Shown: positions 1-6,450, numbered from the stretch's first letter. The stretch: DNA of 8,806 bases from an uncultured Candidatus Saccharibacteria bacterium (GCA_946187605.1 CAMHRH010000034.1:1-8806), one strand, 5' to 3'. Notes: a model not told the origin generated them from the sequence alone. Program-made: numbers and translations.

Positions 1-1
1 G

Positions 2-58
2 CCAGCACTGCTTGCAATACTAGATAAATTTATCGTCAAGAGTACTAGCAAAGCCTAA
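2..58 (+). CDS. C-terminal end of an upstream protein, truncated by the window edge
   Basis: An open frame enters from the left edge and stops at TAA 56-58. It reads PALLAILDKFIVKSTSKA, a hydrophobic stretch followed by a basic, Ser/Thr-rich tail. This would suit the end of a membrane protein, but 18 residues are too few to name a family. The next gene has its own promoter 54 bases downstream, so this need not belong to the same operon. No convincing terminator hairpin lies between them. The other two frames contain early stops, which is the main reason to call this one. Confidence 0.5.
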   Translation, partial: PALLAILDKFIVKSTSKA

Positions 59-106
59 TAAACTGCAAATAAACTAGCGTTTTTTGCACGAAATCAAATG
101 GCGCAA

Positions 107-117
107 TGATATATAAT
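107..117 (+). promoter_or_regulatory. Extended -10 promoter of the PEGA-domain gene, leaderless geometry
   Basis: TATAAT sits at 112-117, with an overlapping alternative extended -10 TGA-TATATA at 107-115. No convincing -35 hexamer is seen at 17 bases. Only 6 bases separate TATAAT from the ATG at 124, so transcription should begin at or next to the start codon. No Shine-Dalgarno sequence is needed or present. Confidence 0.6.
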
Positions 118-123
118 ATACAT

Positions 124-831
124 ATGCGTAATGAGAATGAGACGCTTTTTAGGGTTTTCTTCCGCAATAAGATAATTGTCGCTATTCTAGTTATAGATAT
201 AATATGCATTTTTGTTGCCGCGTTCGCCTTCTCGCGTCAAGCAGCCCGAACAGCTACGGTCGTCTTTAATATTGCCCCAATTGACGCCACTATTTCCGTC
301 AATGGCGACAGTCACTATACGAACAGCCAGTATTCGATTGCGCCCGGAAAGTATGATATTAAAATCTCCCATGATGGTTTAGAGTCAAAAAATCTCTCTA
401 TAGATATTAAGTCTAACCATTTCGTTTCTGTCGCAACTTTCCTTGCTGGCGCCGATAATAATTTCGACTATTATGAAGCAAACAATCATTATGAGTCGTT
501 TAATAAGCTTAAGTCCATCGCTTCTGCTGATAATAACTCTACTATCGATAATGATACTTCCGCTCAAGATTTCATAGCGAGCTTCGGACGTAAGGTGTCT
601 ATACTTGATACATTGCCGGTTAGCGACTATATTTACGCGGAGCCAAGCGTAGGCTCACCAACGAGTGGCTTCACCATTCGTGACGGGCGAGACGAGGATC
701 AATGCGAAAAAAGTACCTGCCTGCTCGTAGAGTATTTTGGCAAAGACCATGAGAAAGCAGTAAAGAACAAGCTGCGTGAACTGGGATATAGCACGGAAGA
801 TTACCGAATAATCTACAGGAAGAGTTATTAA
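124..831 (+). CDS. Membrane-anchored PEGA-domain protein
   Basis: The protein is 235 residues from the ATG at 124. That start is preferred over an in-frame ATG at 106 because the -10 box lies between them. A basic N-terminus is followed by one transmembrane helix at about residues 17-36. Residues 44-108 match the PEGA pattern: a beta-rich segment with P-x-D-A-T-I-S-V-N-G, then APGKYDIKISHDG. PEGA domains are usually extracytoplasmic and cell-wall or surface associated. A Ser/Asp/Asn-rich linker follows. The last 55 residues (181-235) end in LRELGYSTEDYRIIYR and resemble the tail of the third gene of this operon. The TAA overlaps the next ATG by one base, so translation is probably coupled. 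It is likely a surface scaffold or partner for the peptidase-domain protein encoded next; that role is inference. Confidence 0.8.
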   Translation: MRNENETLFRVFFRNKIIVAILVIDIICIFVAAFAFSRQAARTATVVFNIAPIDATISVNGDSHYTNSQYSIAPGKYDIKISHDGLESKNLSIDIKSNHFVSVATFLAGADNNFDYYEANNHYESFNKLKSIASADNNSTIDNDTSAQDFIASFGRKVSILDTLPVSDYIYAEPSVGSPTSGFTIRDGRDEDQCEKSTCLLVEYFGKDHEKAVKNKLRELGYSTEDYRIIYRKSY

Positions 832-3398
832 TGCTAAAGTCCATGCATAGTTCAAAACTTCAGAGTAGCATAATACTCGTCGCAAACATCATTTTTTGCG
901 CCCTACTCTTTTGCCAAAGCTCTTGTTCTGCATCGGTCAGCAAACAAGGAATGACAGGCGATTACCTAGAAATGTTCAGCGCAAACAATATTATGTTTTA
1001 CGACCCAAGTGGGTGTATGCGCAAGAATGACATAAATGCCGGTTCGTGTTTCAAGATAGACAACGATACTGACGCAATTGATAGGTGGTATGCAGAGGGG
1101 TGTCTCGATAATGGCGGATGCGCATCAGGGATATATGCAAGTACGCTTTTCACTGATTCAAGCAGCCCTAACCATTTTCTCCTAAGTGATACGATGATCG
1201 ATGAAGATTTTGGCGGCATGGAATATATCTATGCCGAAAATTACGATATAGAGTTCGACGCATATGAGGGATGGATAGCTAAGTTTACCCCAAATGGCGG
1301 AACCAGCGATCGAAAGTATTATTGGATAGTATTGCCAGACAAGGCGTATACGCACGGATTTGGCGAGACCTATGTTGCGACTTTTGAAAATCTAAGCGAG
1401 CCAGTATATTTTATCACCTATGACGCACACGCATGCCCTCACCAGCACGCAAAATATTGCGAACAAGCAGAGGCGGACCCGAACGGAGTCGAAATTGGCA
1501 AAGAGTTCTTTGGGGCTTTTACGAAAAACGGCGGGAGTTACAATGCAGTCGTAGATAAAATCGGGCAATTAAAGACTTTTTGTCGCATAAGAGGTAAGGG
1601 TAGCGTCGAGGCACATGAGAGTAGTAGCTCGGCGGACACTTCGCTGACGAGCGCCAGCAAGAAGAATATTGCTAAATCATCTTCCTCTTCAGATTACGCT
1701 AGCTCCGCCAGCGACAATAAGGTACTCGAAGCCGTAAAAGACATAATAGAACTAGCAAACAAAAATGGTAGCACTTATACTTTTGGCGGTGGCCATGGGA
1801 GCCAAAGCGATTTTGATTCCATGCTCAACGATGGCGCGCCATTAAATATTGACTGTACGGGTTTTGCGAGTTTAGCTATCTATAAAGCCTATGGCGAAAT
1901 GACCTCATTTACGTCTGAATCGATTTTTAGCGACCCTATGTATGAAGAAATCGACCGCTCGGAAGTTCGCCCTGGCGATATCTTTGCCTATAATAGCCCC
2001 CAAGGGCACGGCGGCATAGTGATAGAAGCCTCGGACGGAAAAGTCCAGAAAATTGCGGAGACCGGTGGAACAGAGGGACGGAGTGGAAGCAACAATAATA
2101 TCGGGTATTCAGGCGCTAGCGGTTTTTCCGTCACAAACATGAACGGCGAGAACGGGCATTTCTTCCGTTATAAAAATAGCGTAGCTTCGGCTGACTGCAA
2201 TTCATTTGAGGGCGATTACCCTCAGTATTACCAAGGCGACTACGAGAATAGCGACCATGAGAACTCTGACCAGAACTGGACAAAAATTCCTTATGGCGCA
2301 GGCTACGTTGACTCTTCGGGCTGCGGTCCAACTTCTATGGCTATGCTCACTACCGTAGCTACAGGCAAGGACGTGTATCCTCAGGATATCATTAGGATCA
2401 CAAAGCCAACCGGAGACTACACTGCCCAAACCGTGCCAACAGTACTAGATAAGATAGTCGGCGAAGAATATGGATTTGAGGTTGAAGGCGACTCATACGA
2501 CGGCAAAAAGGACGCGTACAACAAGATAAAAGACTACCTCAATAAAGGCTACATGATACACCTTTCTGGCGAAGGTGTTCACGCTGGTTTCTCTAATTAC
2601 GCCACCGACGGTCACTACATCGGACTGTTCAGGATTGATAGCGATGACAAGGTCTGGGTGGCCAACTCAAACTCCGTCGGAAATAGCCAGGTTCCACTCC
2701 AGAGCATAATAGACGCAATCCATAATGGCGGCTTCTCGATAATCAAGGCTAACGGCGGTAAAGGTGGCGGCAGTGGATCTTGTTTTAGCTATTGCGAAGA
2801 CGGTGGCGGCAGTGGCGGCCCCGTGGGCGACGATGGCCTTACGATAGAACAGGCGAAGACGTTCATGATGAATTACGGCGAAAATAAGAACGATAGCTCC
2901 AGAAAGACAGTAGGAGATAGTATGTGGAATATGTGTAACGGCGGCGGCTCCAACTGTGTTACATTCTCGGCATTCTTTATGCTTAAATTCACCTCGATTA
3001 AACAAGATGGGCTATGGGGTAACGGCAATCAGGTCGTGCCTAACCTGAAGGCAAGAAGTAGCGTTGATGCAACCTTTGGCACGGAGCCAAGAGTATATGC
3101 CGTTCTTAGCACGCCGGAAATGCATACGGCCGTCGTACTTGGGCATCATGACGGAAAATGGATTGTCGGCCATGCAAGTTGTGGCTACCAAGGAAAGGGT
3201 CGTGGAAATGGCGGTAGCGGAAACTTAAATGAGGATGGAGATATGGGCTGGGGTAGCGGCGGTGGTTCCGGCTTCATAGCAATAGAAGAAAGCGACGACC
3301 CTGCAAACTGGCAGTGGCTAAACCCAGGATATAGCTTCGCCTACCCTACAAATGTCGATACAGCTAAAATAGAGGAGTACCTAAAAAATGGAGTCTGA
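831..3398 (+). CDS. Secreted protein with three cysteine-peptidase-like domains (NlpC/P60, C39-like, CHAP-like)
   Basis: The protein is 855 residues. A signal peptide is visible (Lys3, Lys9, hydrophobic 13-27, likely cleavage after Ala34). Residues 36-250 form a Cys-containing region I do not recognise. A Ser-rich linker covers about 260-298. An NlpC/P60-like domain (about 300-445) has DCTGF with Cys342 and GHGG with His393. A C39-like domain (about 480-640) has SSGCGPTSMAM with Cys498 and DGHYIGLF with His595. Gly-rich linkers (GGKGGGSGS, GGGSGGP) lead to a CHAP-like domain (about 670-820) with NCVTFS at Cys709 and EMHTAVV at His765. Such domains usually cut peptidoglycan peptides or other peptide or amide bonds outside the cytoplasm. 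The start is supported by AGGAAGAG at 817-824. It may act as a cell-wall hydrolase in surface remodelling, secretion or contact with other cells; that role is inference. Confidence 0.85.
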   Translation: MLKSMHSSKLQSSIILVANIIFCALLFCQSSCSASVSKQGMTGDYLEMFSANNIMFYDPSGCMRKNDINAGSCFKIDNDTDAIDRWYAEGCLDNGGCASGIYASTLFTDSSSPNHFLLSDTMIDEDFGGMEYIYAENYDIEFDAYEGWIAKFTPNGGTSDRKYYWIVLPDKAYTHGFGETYVATFENLSEPVYFITYDAHACPHQHAKYCEQAEADPNGVEIGKEFFGAFTKNGGSYNAVVDKIGQLKTFCRIRGKGSVEAHESSSSADTSLTSASKKNIAKSSSSSDYASSASDNKVLEAVKDIIELANKNGSTYTFGGGHGSQSDFDSMLNDGAPLNIDCTGFASLAIYKAYGEMTSFTSESIFSDPMYEEIDRSEVRPGDIFAYNSPQGHGGIVIEASDGKVQKIAETGGTEGRSGSNNNIGYSGASGFSVTNMNGENGHFFRYKNSVASADCNSFEGDYPQYYQGDYENSDHENSDQNWTKIPYGAGYVDSSGCGPTSMAMLTTVATGKDVYPQDIIRITKPTGDYTAQTVPTVLDKIVGEEYGFEVEGDSYDGKKDAYNKIKDYLNKGYMIHLSGEGVHAGFSNYATDGHYIGLFRIDSDDKVWVANSNSVGNSQVPLQSIIDAIHNGGFSIIKANGGKGGGSGSCFSYCEDGGGSGGPVGDDGLTIEQAKTFMMNYGENKNDSSRKTVGDSMWNMCNGGGSNCVTFSAFFMLKFTSIKQDGLWGNGNQVVPNLKARSSVDATFGTEPRVYAVLSTPEMHTAVVLGHHDGKWIVGHASCGYQGKGRGNGGSGNLNEDGDMGWGSGGGSGFIAIEESDDPANWQWLNPGYSFAYPTNVDTAKIEEYLKNGV

Positions 3399-4170
3399 TT
3401 GGTCTAAGAAGTTTTTAATGAGAAACGGCGAGCGAAGAGTTAGCCCAATAGTTTTAGTATTTGTTGCTTTGCAGGTTTTACTGTTAATTGTATTTTTAGT
3501 ATCTATGGCACAACTGAAAGACGATAATATGGCAAAAACCGATGCTGAATACTACGCGAACAAGCCAGAGCTCACTATCGTCGGTCTAGCAGACAAGTAC
3601 CCTGATTTAACTGAGTACGACATTTCTAATATTCAGAAAAAAGTATTTGATATTATAAGCGAGAATACTTCTAGCCTAGATACGGCAGTCGAAGCAACAA
3701 TACGCGACGACAGCTTTCACGCGCGTAGCTTTAATGAAAATACAAAATATATGAATGCAATAATAGACATCCCGAGCCTCGAGCAATCGTATGAGTTTTA
3801 TTACAGCTCCAATGCGGTCTTGGATCCCGAAGTATCTACTTACGTATTATGCCTAGACGGCGACGCGAGGATTATCTACGAGAATTTTGAATGCAAGAGT
3901 AGTGATAGCGAATCAATACGTGGTAGAATTATACCCGCCTACATAAATTACCTTAATCCTGACTTTGATTATTTCTCTATCTATCTTAATCCAGACAAAG
4001 CAGACACTATCGTCATCAGCCCGTCGGTTACATATAATAACAGCGAAACGACTAAGGCTGATTATATTCGAGAGGCTAAGGAGTCAATCCAGTCCCTCGG
4101 CTTCTCTCCGGAAAAGTACACCTACTATGTTCGTACTCTTGCCGACGTAAATTACGATAATAATCGATAA
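3388..4170 (+). CDS. Single-pass membrane protein, third gene of the surface operon
   Basis: The protein is 260 residues and overlaps the end of the peptidase-domain gene by 11 bases. A GAGGAG ribosome site lies at 3371-3376. A basic N-terminus (RNGERR) precedes one transmembrane helix at about residues 20-40, which predicts a large outside domain. I do not recognise the central domain (about 60-200). The last 55 residues (206-260) contain SLGFSPEKYTYYVRT and resemble the tail of the PEGA protein two genes upstream (RELGYSTEDYRIIYRK). This suggests that the two anchors share a fold or a binding partner. The operon layout places it with the secreted protein, perhaps holding it at the membrane. 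No clear terminator follows; a broken TfoX reading frame begins only 10 bases after the stop. Confidence 0.75.
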   Translation: MESDWSKKFLMRNGERRVSPIVLVFVALQVLLLIVFLVSMAQLKDDNMAKTDAEYYANKPELTIVGLADKYPDLTEYDISNIQKKVFDIISENTSSLDTAVEATIRDDSFHARSFNENTKYMNAIIDIPSLEQSYEFYYSSNAVLDPEVSTYVLCLDGDARIIYENFECKSSDSESIRGRIIPAYINYLNPDFDYFSIYLNPDKADTIVISPSVTYNNSETTKADYIREAKESIQSLGFSPEKYTYYVRTLADVNYDNNR

Positions 4171-4179
4171 AATCCGGCA

Positions 4180-4269
4180 ATGGCGAGCACTAAAGAATAT
4201 CGCGATTACATCCTAGAACAATTATCAGAGCTTAGCGGCATATCTTATCGCCCGATGATGGGTGAGTTT
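4180..4269 (+). pseudogene. Truncated TfoX N-terminal-domain gene
   Basis: The first 30 codons (MASTKEYRDYILEQLSEL through RPMMGEF) match the start of the intact TfoX-like gene at 5629, which shares MASTKEYRD, ILEQLSE and RPMMGEF. Similarity stops abruptly at about 4269. There the frame runs into a 47-base fragment also found at 6759, then a terminator and the antisense of the 4351-4611 gene. The frame stays open to 4506, but the residues after Phe30 are not TfoX-like. Third-position differences from the 5629 copy are many, so this is a diverged paralogue or acquired copy and not a very recent duplication. It has no good ribosome site, and the missing two thirds of the domain make it unlikely to work. 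Confidence 0.75.
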
Positions 4270-4316
4270 ATATTTGAACTCATTAAGAAAAGCACTTACT
4301 CTCAGCCAAATAAAAA
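4270..4316 (+). repeat. Copy 1 of a 47/48-base dispersed fragment
   Basis: This stretch, beginning ATATTTGAACTCATT, reappears at 6759-6806 with one substitution and one missing T. In the other copy it encodes IFELIKKSYLLSAK and a stop. Here the single-base loss shifts the frame. It is joined directly to the truncated TfoX frame, so the join marks a recombination or deletion point. Its A-rich end also supplies the U-tract of the minus-strand terminator next to it. Confidence 0.8.
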
Positions 4317-4339
4317 CCGCCCCAGATATACTGGGACGG
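4308..4339 (-). terminator. Rho-independent terminator of the 4351-4611 gene
   Basis: On the minus strand the hairpin CCG-T-CCCAG, loop TATAT, CTGGG-G-CGG (4317-4339, one internal mismatch) is followed by a U-rich run (4308-4316). It lies 11 bases past the TGA of the minus-strand gene. Confidence 0.8.
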
Positions 4340-4350
4340 AGGATCGATCC

Positions 4351-4611
4351 TCATTCTTCAATAATCTCTGCCGAGATTACGACGAATGGGCGGCCGCCGT
4401 TGTGGTGGTCGGGACACTCGATAGTAAAAATCGAGTCGCCATCAATTGTTTTTGCGCCTTGTGCGACTACGTAGAGCTTTGGAATAATTGCCGCCGCGCA
4501 CTCTAAACAGAGCGGTGGAACAGGGTCGCCATCGTGCCAGATGATTTCCTGGCCGTCGCTTACGATGCCGTCAGCACAATTACCGGCGATTTTCAATCTA
4601 ACCGCAAGCAT
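4351..4611 (-). CDS. Small hypothetical protein with CxxC and CxxHH motifs
   Basis: The protein is 86 residues and I do not recognise its family. Cys35-x2-Cys38 (LCLEC) and Cys66-x2-His69-His70 (ECPDHHNG) could form a metal, probably zinc, site; that is inference. Cys12 is a further cysteine. There is no signal peptide or membrane segment, so it is likely cytoplasmic. The strand choice is supported by a TGA-TATAAT promoter, a strong GGAGGTG at 4617-4623 and a terminator just after the stop. The competing plus-strand frame is only the run-on of the broken TfoX gene. Predicted transcription begins at about 4623, so the leader would start with the ribosome site itself. Confidence 0.75.
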   Translation of the reverse strand: MLAVRLKIAGNCADGIVSDGQEIIWHDGDPVPPLCLECAAAIIPKLYVVAQGAKTIDGDSIFTIECPDHHNGGRPFVVISAEIIEE

Positions 4612-4629
4612 AATATCACCTCCATTCCT

Positions 4630-4638
4630 ATTATATCA
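4630..4638 (-). promoter_or_regulatory. Extended -10 promoter of the CxxC/CxxHH gene
   Basis: The minus strand reads TGA-TATAAT, with TATAAT at 4630-4635. Six bases further on, at 4617-4623, is GGAGGTG, then a 5-base spacer and ATG. The predicted leader is only about 12 bases. Confidence 0.75.
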
Positions 4639-4696
4639 TAATCTCGCACTAAAGTCAATAATAGTCATGCTTAATCGAAATTCTTTACGGACATAA

Positions 4697-4897
4697 AGAA
4701 TAAAAGTAAAAAACACGGCTAAGATCAAGGTTATGCCTAAAAAGGATTGCCCTATTCTGGTGCCCTGCGAGTCCCGTTGTATACATATACAGGCAAAGAG
4801 ATTCGAACTTTTAAGGAAATACGGATTTATTGGAGCCGGAGAGGTCAAAAACAATAATAATGAAGAAAATAAAAGGAACACAATGTCAATGGTATAA
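4697..4897 (+). pseudogene. Possible C-terminal remnant of a GNAT-type acetyltransferase
   Basis: The plus frame open from 4697 to TAA 4895-4897 reads, near its end, RFELLRKYGFIGAGEV, a short Asn/Glu-rich stretch and NTMSMV. The pattern of an aromatic-Leu helix, KYGFxxxGE and a final Met-x-Met resembles the last part of GNAT N-acetyltransferases. The frame is cut by an in-frame TAA at 4694, with an ATG in the same frame further up at 4667. The N-terminal acetyl-CoA-binding part is missing. An internal ATG at 4733 could give a 54-residue peptide, but its ribosome site is poor. The last codons overlap the promoter of the zinc-ribbon gene. The family call rests on a short pattern and is tentative. 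Confidence 0.4.
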
Positions 4898-4898
4898 T
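4890..4898 (+). promoter_or_regulatory. Extended -10 promoter of the zinc-ribbon gene
   Basis: TGG-TATAAT at 4890-4898. Predicted transcription starts near 4905, giving a leader of about 21 bases that contains AAAGGA at 4913-4918, 7 bases before the ATG. Confidence 0.75.
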
Positions 4899-4925
4899 TA
4901 TGGTAAGTAAACAAAGGATCTTTTT

Positions 4926-5183
4926 ATGGAACAAACTATTTGCCAAAGCTGCGCAATGCCGCTAACTTCAGAGGATATGTATTCTACTGAAAAAGATGGC
5001 AGTATCAATAAAGACTACTGCAAGTGGTGTTATAAAGATGGCGAATTCGTAGATAAGGTTTCCATGGAAGAATACATCGAAATGTGCTCGAAGTTTGGCG
5101 AACAGGCCGGTATGACGAACGAGCAAATGAAAGAATATTGCACGAAAGTTTTCCCAACACTCAAGAGATGGAGGAAATCGTAA
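4926..5183 (+). CDS. Zinc-ribbon domain protein (Zn_ribbon_2 type)
   Basis: The protein is 85 residues. It opens with CQSCAMPL (Cys6, Cys9) and continues with KDGSINKDYCKWCYKDGEF (Cys32, Cys35), four cysteines expected to bind one zinc ion. The end, FPTLKRWRKS, carries the LKRW signature seen at the C-terminus of this family of small bacterial 'putative zinc ribbon' proteins. The length is normal for the family and the protein looks complete. Its molecular role is not known; such proteins are cytoplasmic and often stand alone. It has its own extended -10 promoter and a good ribosome site. It converges on the minus-strand gene at 5251-5511, with two GC-rich hairpins between the stop codons. 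Confidence 0.88.
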   Translation: MEQTICQSCAMPLTSEDMYSTEKDGSINKDYCKWCYKDGEFVDKVSMEEYIEMCSKFGEQAGMTNEQMKEYCTKVFPTLKRWRKS

Positions 5184-5200
5184 TATGCTAATCGGCTAGG

Positions 5201-5239
5201 CAAATAAAATGACCCCGCTTGCGCGGGGCCGGTTGCCGG
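5201..5239 (-). terminator. Terminator of the 5251-5511 gene, with a second hairpin beside it
   Basis: The perfect stem CCCCGC-TTGC-GCGGGG at 5213-5228 is followed, on the minus strand, by TCATTTTATTTG (5201-5212). A second small stem, CCGG-TTG-CCGG, lies at 5229-5239. On the plus strand no U-tract follows, so it mainly serves the minus-strand gene, although the hairpin may also block transcripts from the zinc-ribbon gene. Confidence 0.75.
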
Positions 5240-5250
5240 AAAAGTATGCC

Positions 5251-5511
5251 TTACTTTTTGTGACAGTTACGGATGTCGAATGAGCCGTCTTCGTGCAGTG
5301 TCAGATGGAAATGATAATGACCCTTACGGTCGCTCTCGTCAGTGCCGTAGAGGTCGACATCAGCAGTGCCATCACTGTTGATTCTAATATCCTCAACACT
5401 GTCCGGGTATACCCCGTTGTAAGAGCGATATTTCCCTTCGAGCATGCCTTTGAGCTGCTGTTCGATATCCCAATGCTTGGAAGTATCGGAGAGATCCCAC
5501 TGTTTAGACAT
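5251..5511 (-). CDS. Small hypothetical protein, acidic, predicted beta-rich
   Basis: The protein is 86 residues and I do not recognise its family. The N-terminal part (SKQWDLSDTSKHWDIEQQLKG) looks helical and amphipathic. The rest alternates in a beta-strand pattern: DIRINSDGTADVDLYG, then HYHFHLTLHEDGSFDIRN. A His cluster (HYHFH) and one Cys near the end are notable. There is no signal peptide or membrane helix. The strand is supported by CAGGAGGTG at 5517-5525 before the ATG, a TGA-TATAAT promoter and a terminator after the stop. Plus-strand frames over the same bases lack any of these signals. Confidence 0.75.
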   Translation of the reverse strand: MSKQWDLSDTSKHWDIEQQLKGMLEGKYRSYNGVYPDSVEDIRINSDGTADVDLYGTDESDRKGHYHFHLTLHEDGSFDIRNCHKK

Positions 5512-5516
5512 AAAAA

Positions 5517-5592
5517 CACCTCCTGAAAAAATGTACAGAGCTACAAGAGCTCCATTGGTAAAGATTATATCATAAAAAATGGAAAAGTAAAG
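5517..5592 (-). promoter_or_regulatory. Promoter and hairpin-containing leader of the 5251-5511 gene
   Basis: The minus strand has TGA-TATAAT (TATAAT at 5564-5569) and a plausible -35 TTTACT at 5586-5591, spacer 16. The predicted leader of about 46 bases holds a small hairpin GAGCT-CTTGT-AGCTC (5538-5552), the palindrome TGTACA (5532-5537) and the ribosome site CAGGAGGTG (5517-5525). Confidence 0.65.
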
Positions 5593-5614
5593 AATAAATA
5601 CGAATCTGATGTTT

Positions 5615-5628
5615 TGATAGGATATAAT
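5615..5628 (+). promoter_or_regulatory. Start region of the intact TfoX gene: overlapping -10-like and ribosome-site signals
   Basis: Directly before ATG 5629 the sequence is TGATAGGATATAAT. It can be read as an extended -10 TGA-TAGGAT ending 5 bases before ATG, a leaderless layout. It can also be read as an AGGA ribosome site at 5619-5622 with 6-base spacing. A TATAAT that touches the ATG (5623-5628) is too close to serve this start. The sequence alone does not decide between these. Confidence 0.45.
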
Positions 5629-5919
5629 ATGGCAAGCACCAAAGAATATCGCGATTTTATCTTAGAACAACTGTCGGAAGCACCGAACATTACTTGCCGG
5701 CCAATGATGGGCGAGTTCTTGCTCTATTCCAATAACGTCCTATTTGGTGGCATTTATGATGACCGTTTACTTGTAAAAATAGTTCCAGAAAACGAACAAT
5801 ACAAAATGACCGAAGAGATTCCGTACGACGGCGCGAAACCGATGTATTTCGTGGAGGATGTCGACGATAAAGAAAAGTTAGCAGAAATCGTCAACGTGAC
5901 CGTGCGCGGGTTAAAATAA
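5629..5919 (+). CDS. TfoX N-terminal-domain protein
   Basis: The protein is 96 residues and is a stand-alone TfoX N-terminal domain. It has MASTKEYRDFILEQLSE, then RPMMGEFLLYSNNVLFGGIYDDRLLVKIV, then PYDGAKPMYFVEDVDDKEKL, all typical and in the usual order. The C-terminal TfoX domain of the gammaproteobacterial competence regulator is absent, as in many short bacterial homologues, so a competence role should not be assumed. I start it at 5629 because MASTKEYRD is the same start seen in the broken copy at 4180; an upstream ATG at 5614 would only add a poor five-residue lead. It converges on the minus-strand gene ending at 5964. Its stop codon lies inside the U-tract of that gene's terminator. 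Confidence 0.88.
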   Translation: MASTKEYRDFILEQLSEAPNITCRPMMGEFLLYSNNVLFGGIYDDRLLVKIVPENEQYKMTEEIPYDGAKPMYFVEDVDDKEKLAEIVNVTVRGLK

Positions 5920-5939
5920 AAAACACCGCCTCGCGGCGG
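5911..5939 (-). terminator. Terminator of the 5964-6443 gene, overlapping the TfoX stop codon
   Basis: On the minus strand, stem CCGCC-GCGA-GGCGG (5926-5939) is followed by TGTTTTTTATTTT (5913-5925). The same 36-base block (5914-5949) recurs at 6798-6833 with one difference. Confidence 0.85.
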
Positions 5940-5963
5940 GTTCGACTTCGCGCAATCATATTA

Positions 5964-6443
5964 TTAACTATGCGCCTGAAAATCGATTTCTGTAAGTTCT
6001 TGTCGTTCAATTTTACGAGAAAGCATCTCCTCCTCACTAACGTCAGGAACTATATGTTCGAGTTTACGTCCATTGAGTACTAAAAAGTCGTCTTTAAGTT
6101 TTGCAAAGGCGCACTTATCGCCACATTCCGGCCAGTAGAACCATTTATCGTAGTCAGTATAATCACTCACATTGCTATCAGAACAAAGCCAATGGTCAAC
6201 TTGCCAATCGCAAGTATGTTCTGGCCAATAATCTACACGTATATTACCAGGACTACCATTGCCGACGAATTCAATGATGAAGTCCGCCAGTACCGCAACA
6301 TAAAGCTCTCCAGTTTTTGGGACATGCCAATAATATAAAATTTTATCTGGAGTTACCCACTCATAGCCATCGAAAACAAGGCCTAAATTATCCACATTGT
6401 AATACTCAAGTATTTTTGGAAGTTCTCTGTCCGTTAATTCCAT
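5964..6443 (-). CDS. Hypothetical protein, acidic and Trp/Cys-rich, likely leaderless
   Basis: The protein is 159 residues from ATG at 6443 (MELTDRELPKILEYYN). I do not recognise the family. It is acidic, with unusually many Trp and Tyr residues. A central cluster (YWPEHTCDW, HWLCSDS, FYWPECGDKCAF) places four cysteines within about 45 residues and may bind metal or form a compact core; that is inference. It has no signal peptide or membrane helix. An in-frame ATG at 6482 would add 13 residues, but TATAAT (6451-6456) lies inside that extension, so the shorter start is preferred. The stop is followed by a strong terminator. Confidence 0.7.
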   Translation of the reverse strand: MELTDRELPKILEYYNVDNLGLVFDGYEWVTPDKILYYWHVPKTGELYVAVLADFIIEFVGNGSPGNIRVDYWPEHTCDWQVDHWLCSDSNVSDYTDYDKWFYWPECGDKCAFAKLKDDFLVLNGRKLEHIVPDVSEEEMLSRKIERQELTEIDFQAHS

Positions 6444-6450
6444 ACTATGG

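Noticed and set aside
63..89. TGCAAA...TTTGCA inverted repeat with a T-run as a terminator of the left-edge gene
   Set aside because: The stem is short and AT-rich with a long loop, and the T-run forms part of the stem instead of following it.
106..123. ATG at 106 as the start of the PEGA protein
   Set aside because: The -10 box (112-117) lies inside this extension, so it would not be transcribed from that promoter.
2667..3005. Minus-strand frame of 112 codons inside the triple-peptidase gene
   Set aside because: It is antisense to the Gly-rich linker and CHAP-like region. Low-complexity GGC repeats keep the frame open, and no start signals are seen.
4270..4506. The continuation of the 4180 frame as a real 108-residue protein
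   Set aside because: After residue 30 it reads a frameshifted repeat, a terminator hairpin and the antisense of a well supported minus-strand gene.
4636..4914. Minus-strand frame of 92 codons with hydrophobic segments
   Set aside because: It has no promoter or ribosome site. It runs across the zinc-ribbon promoter, and the opposite strand reads as a protein-like GNAT tail.
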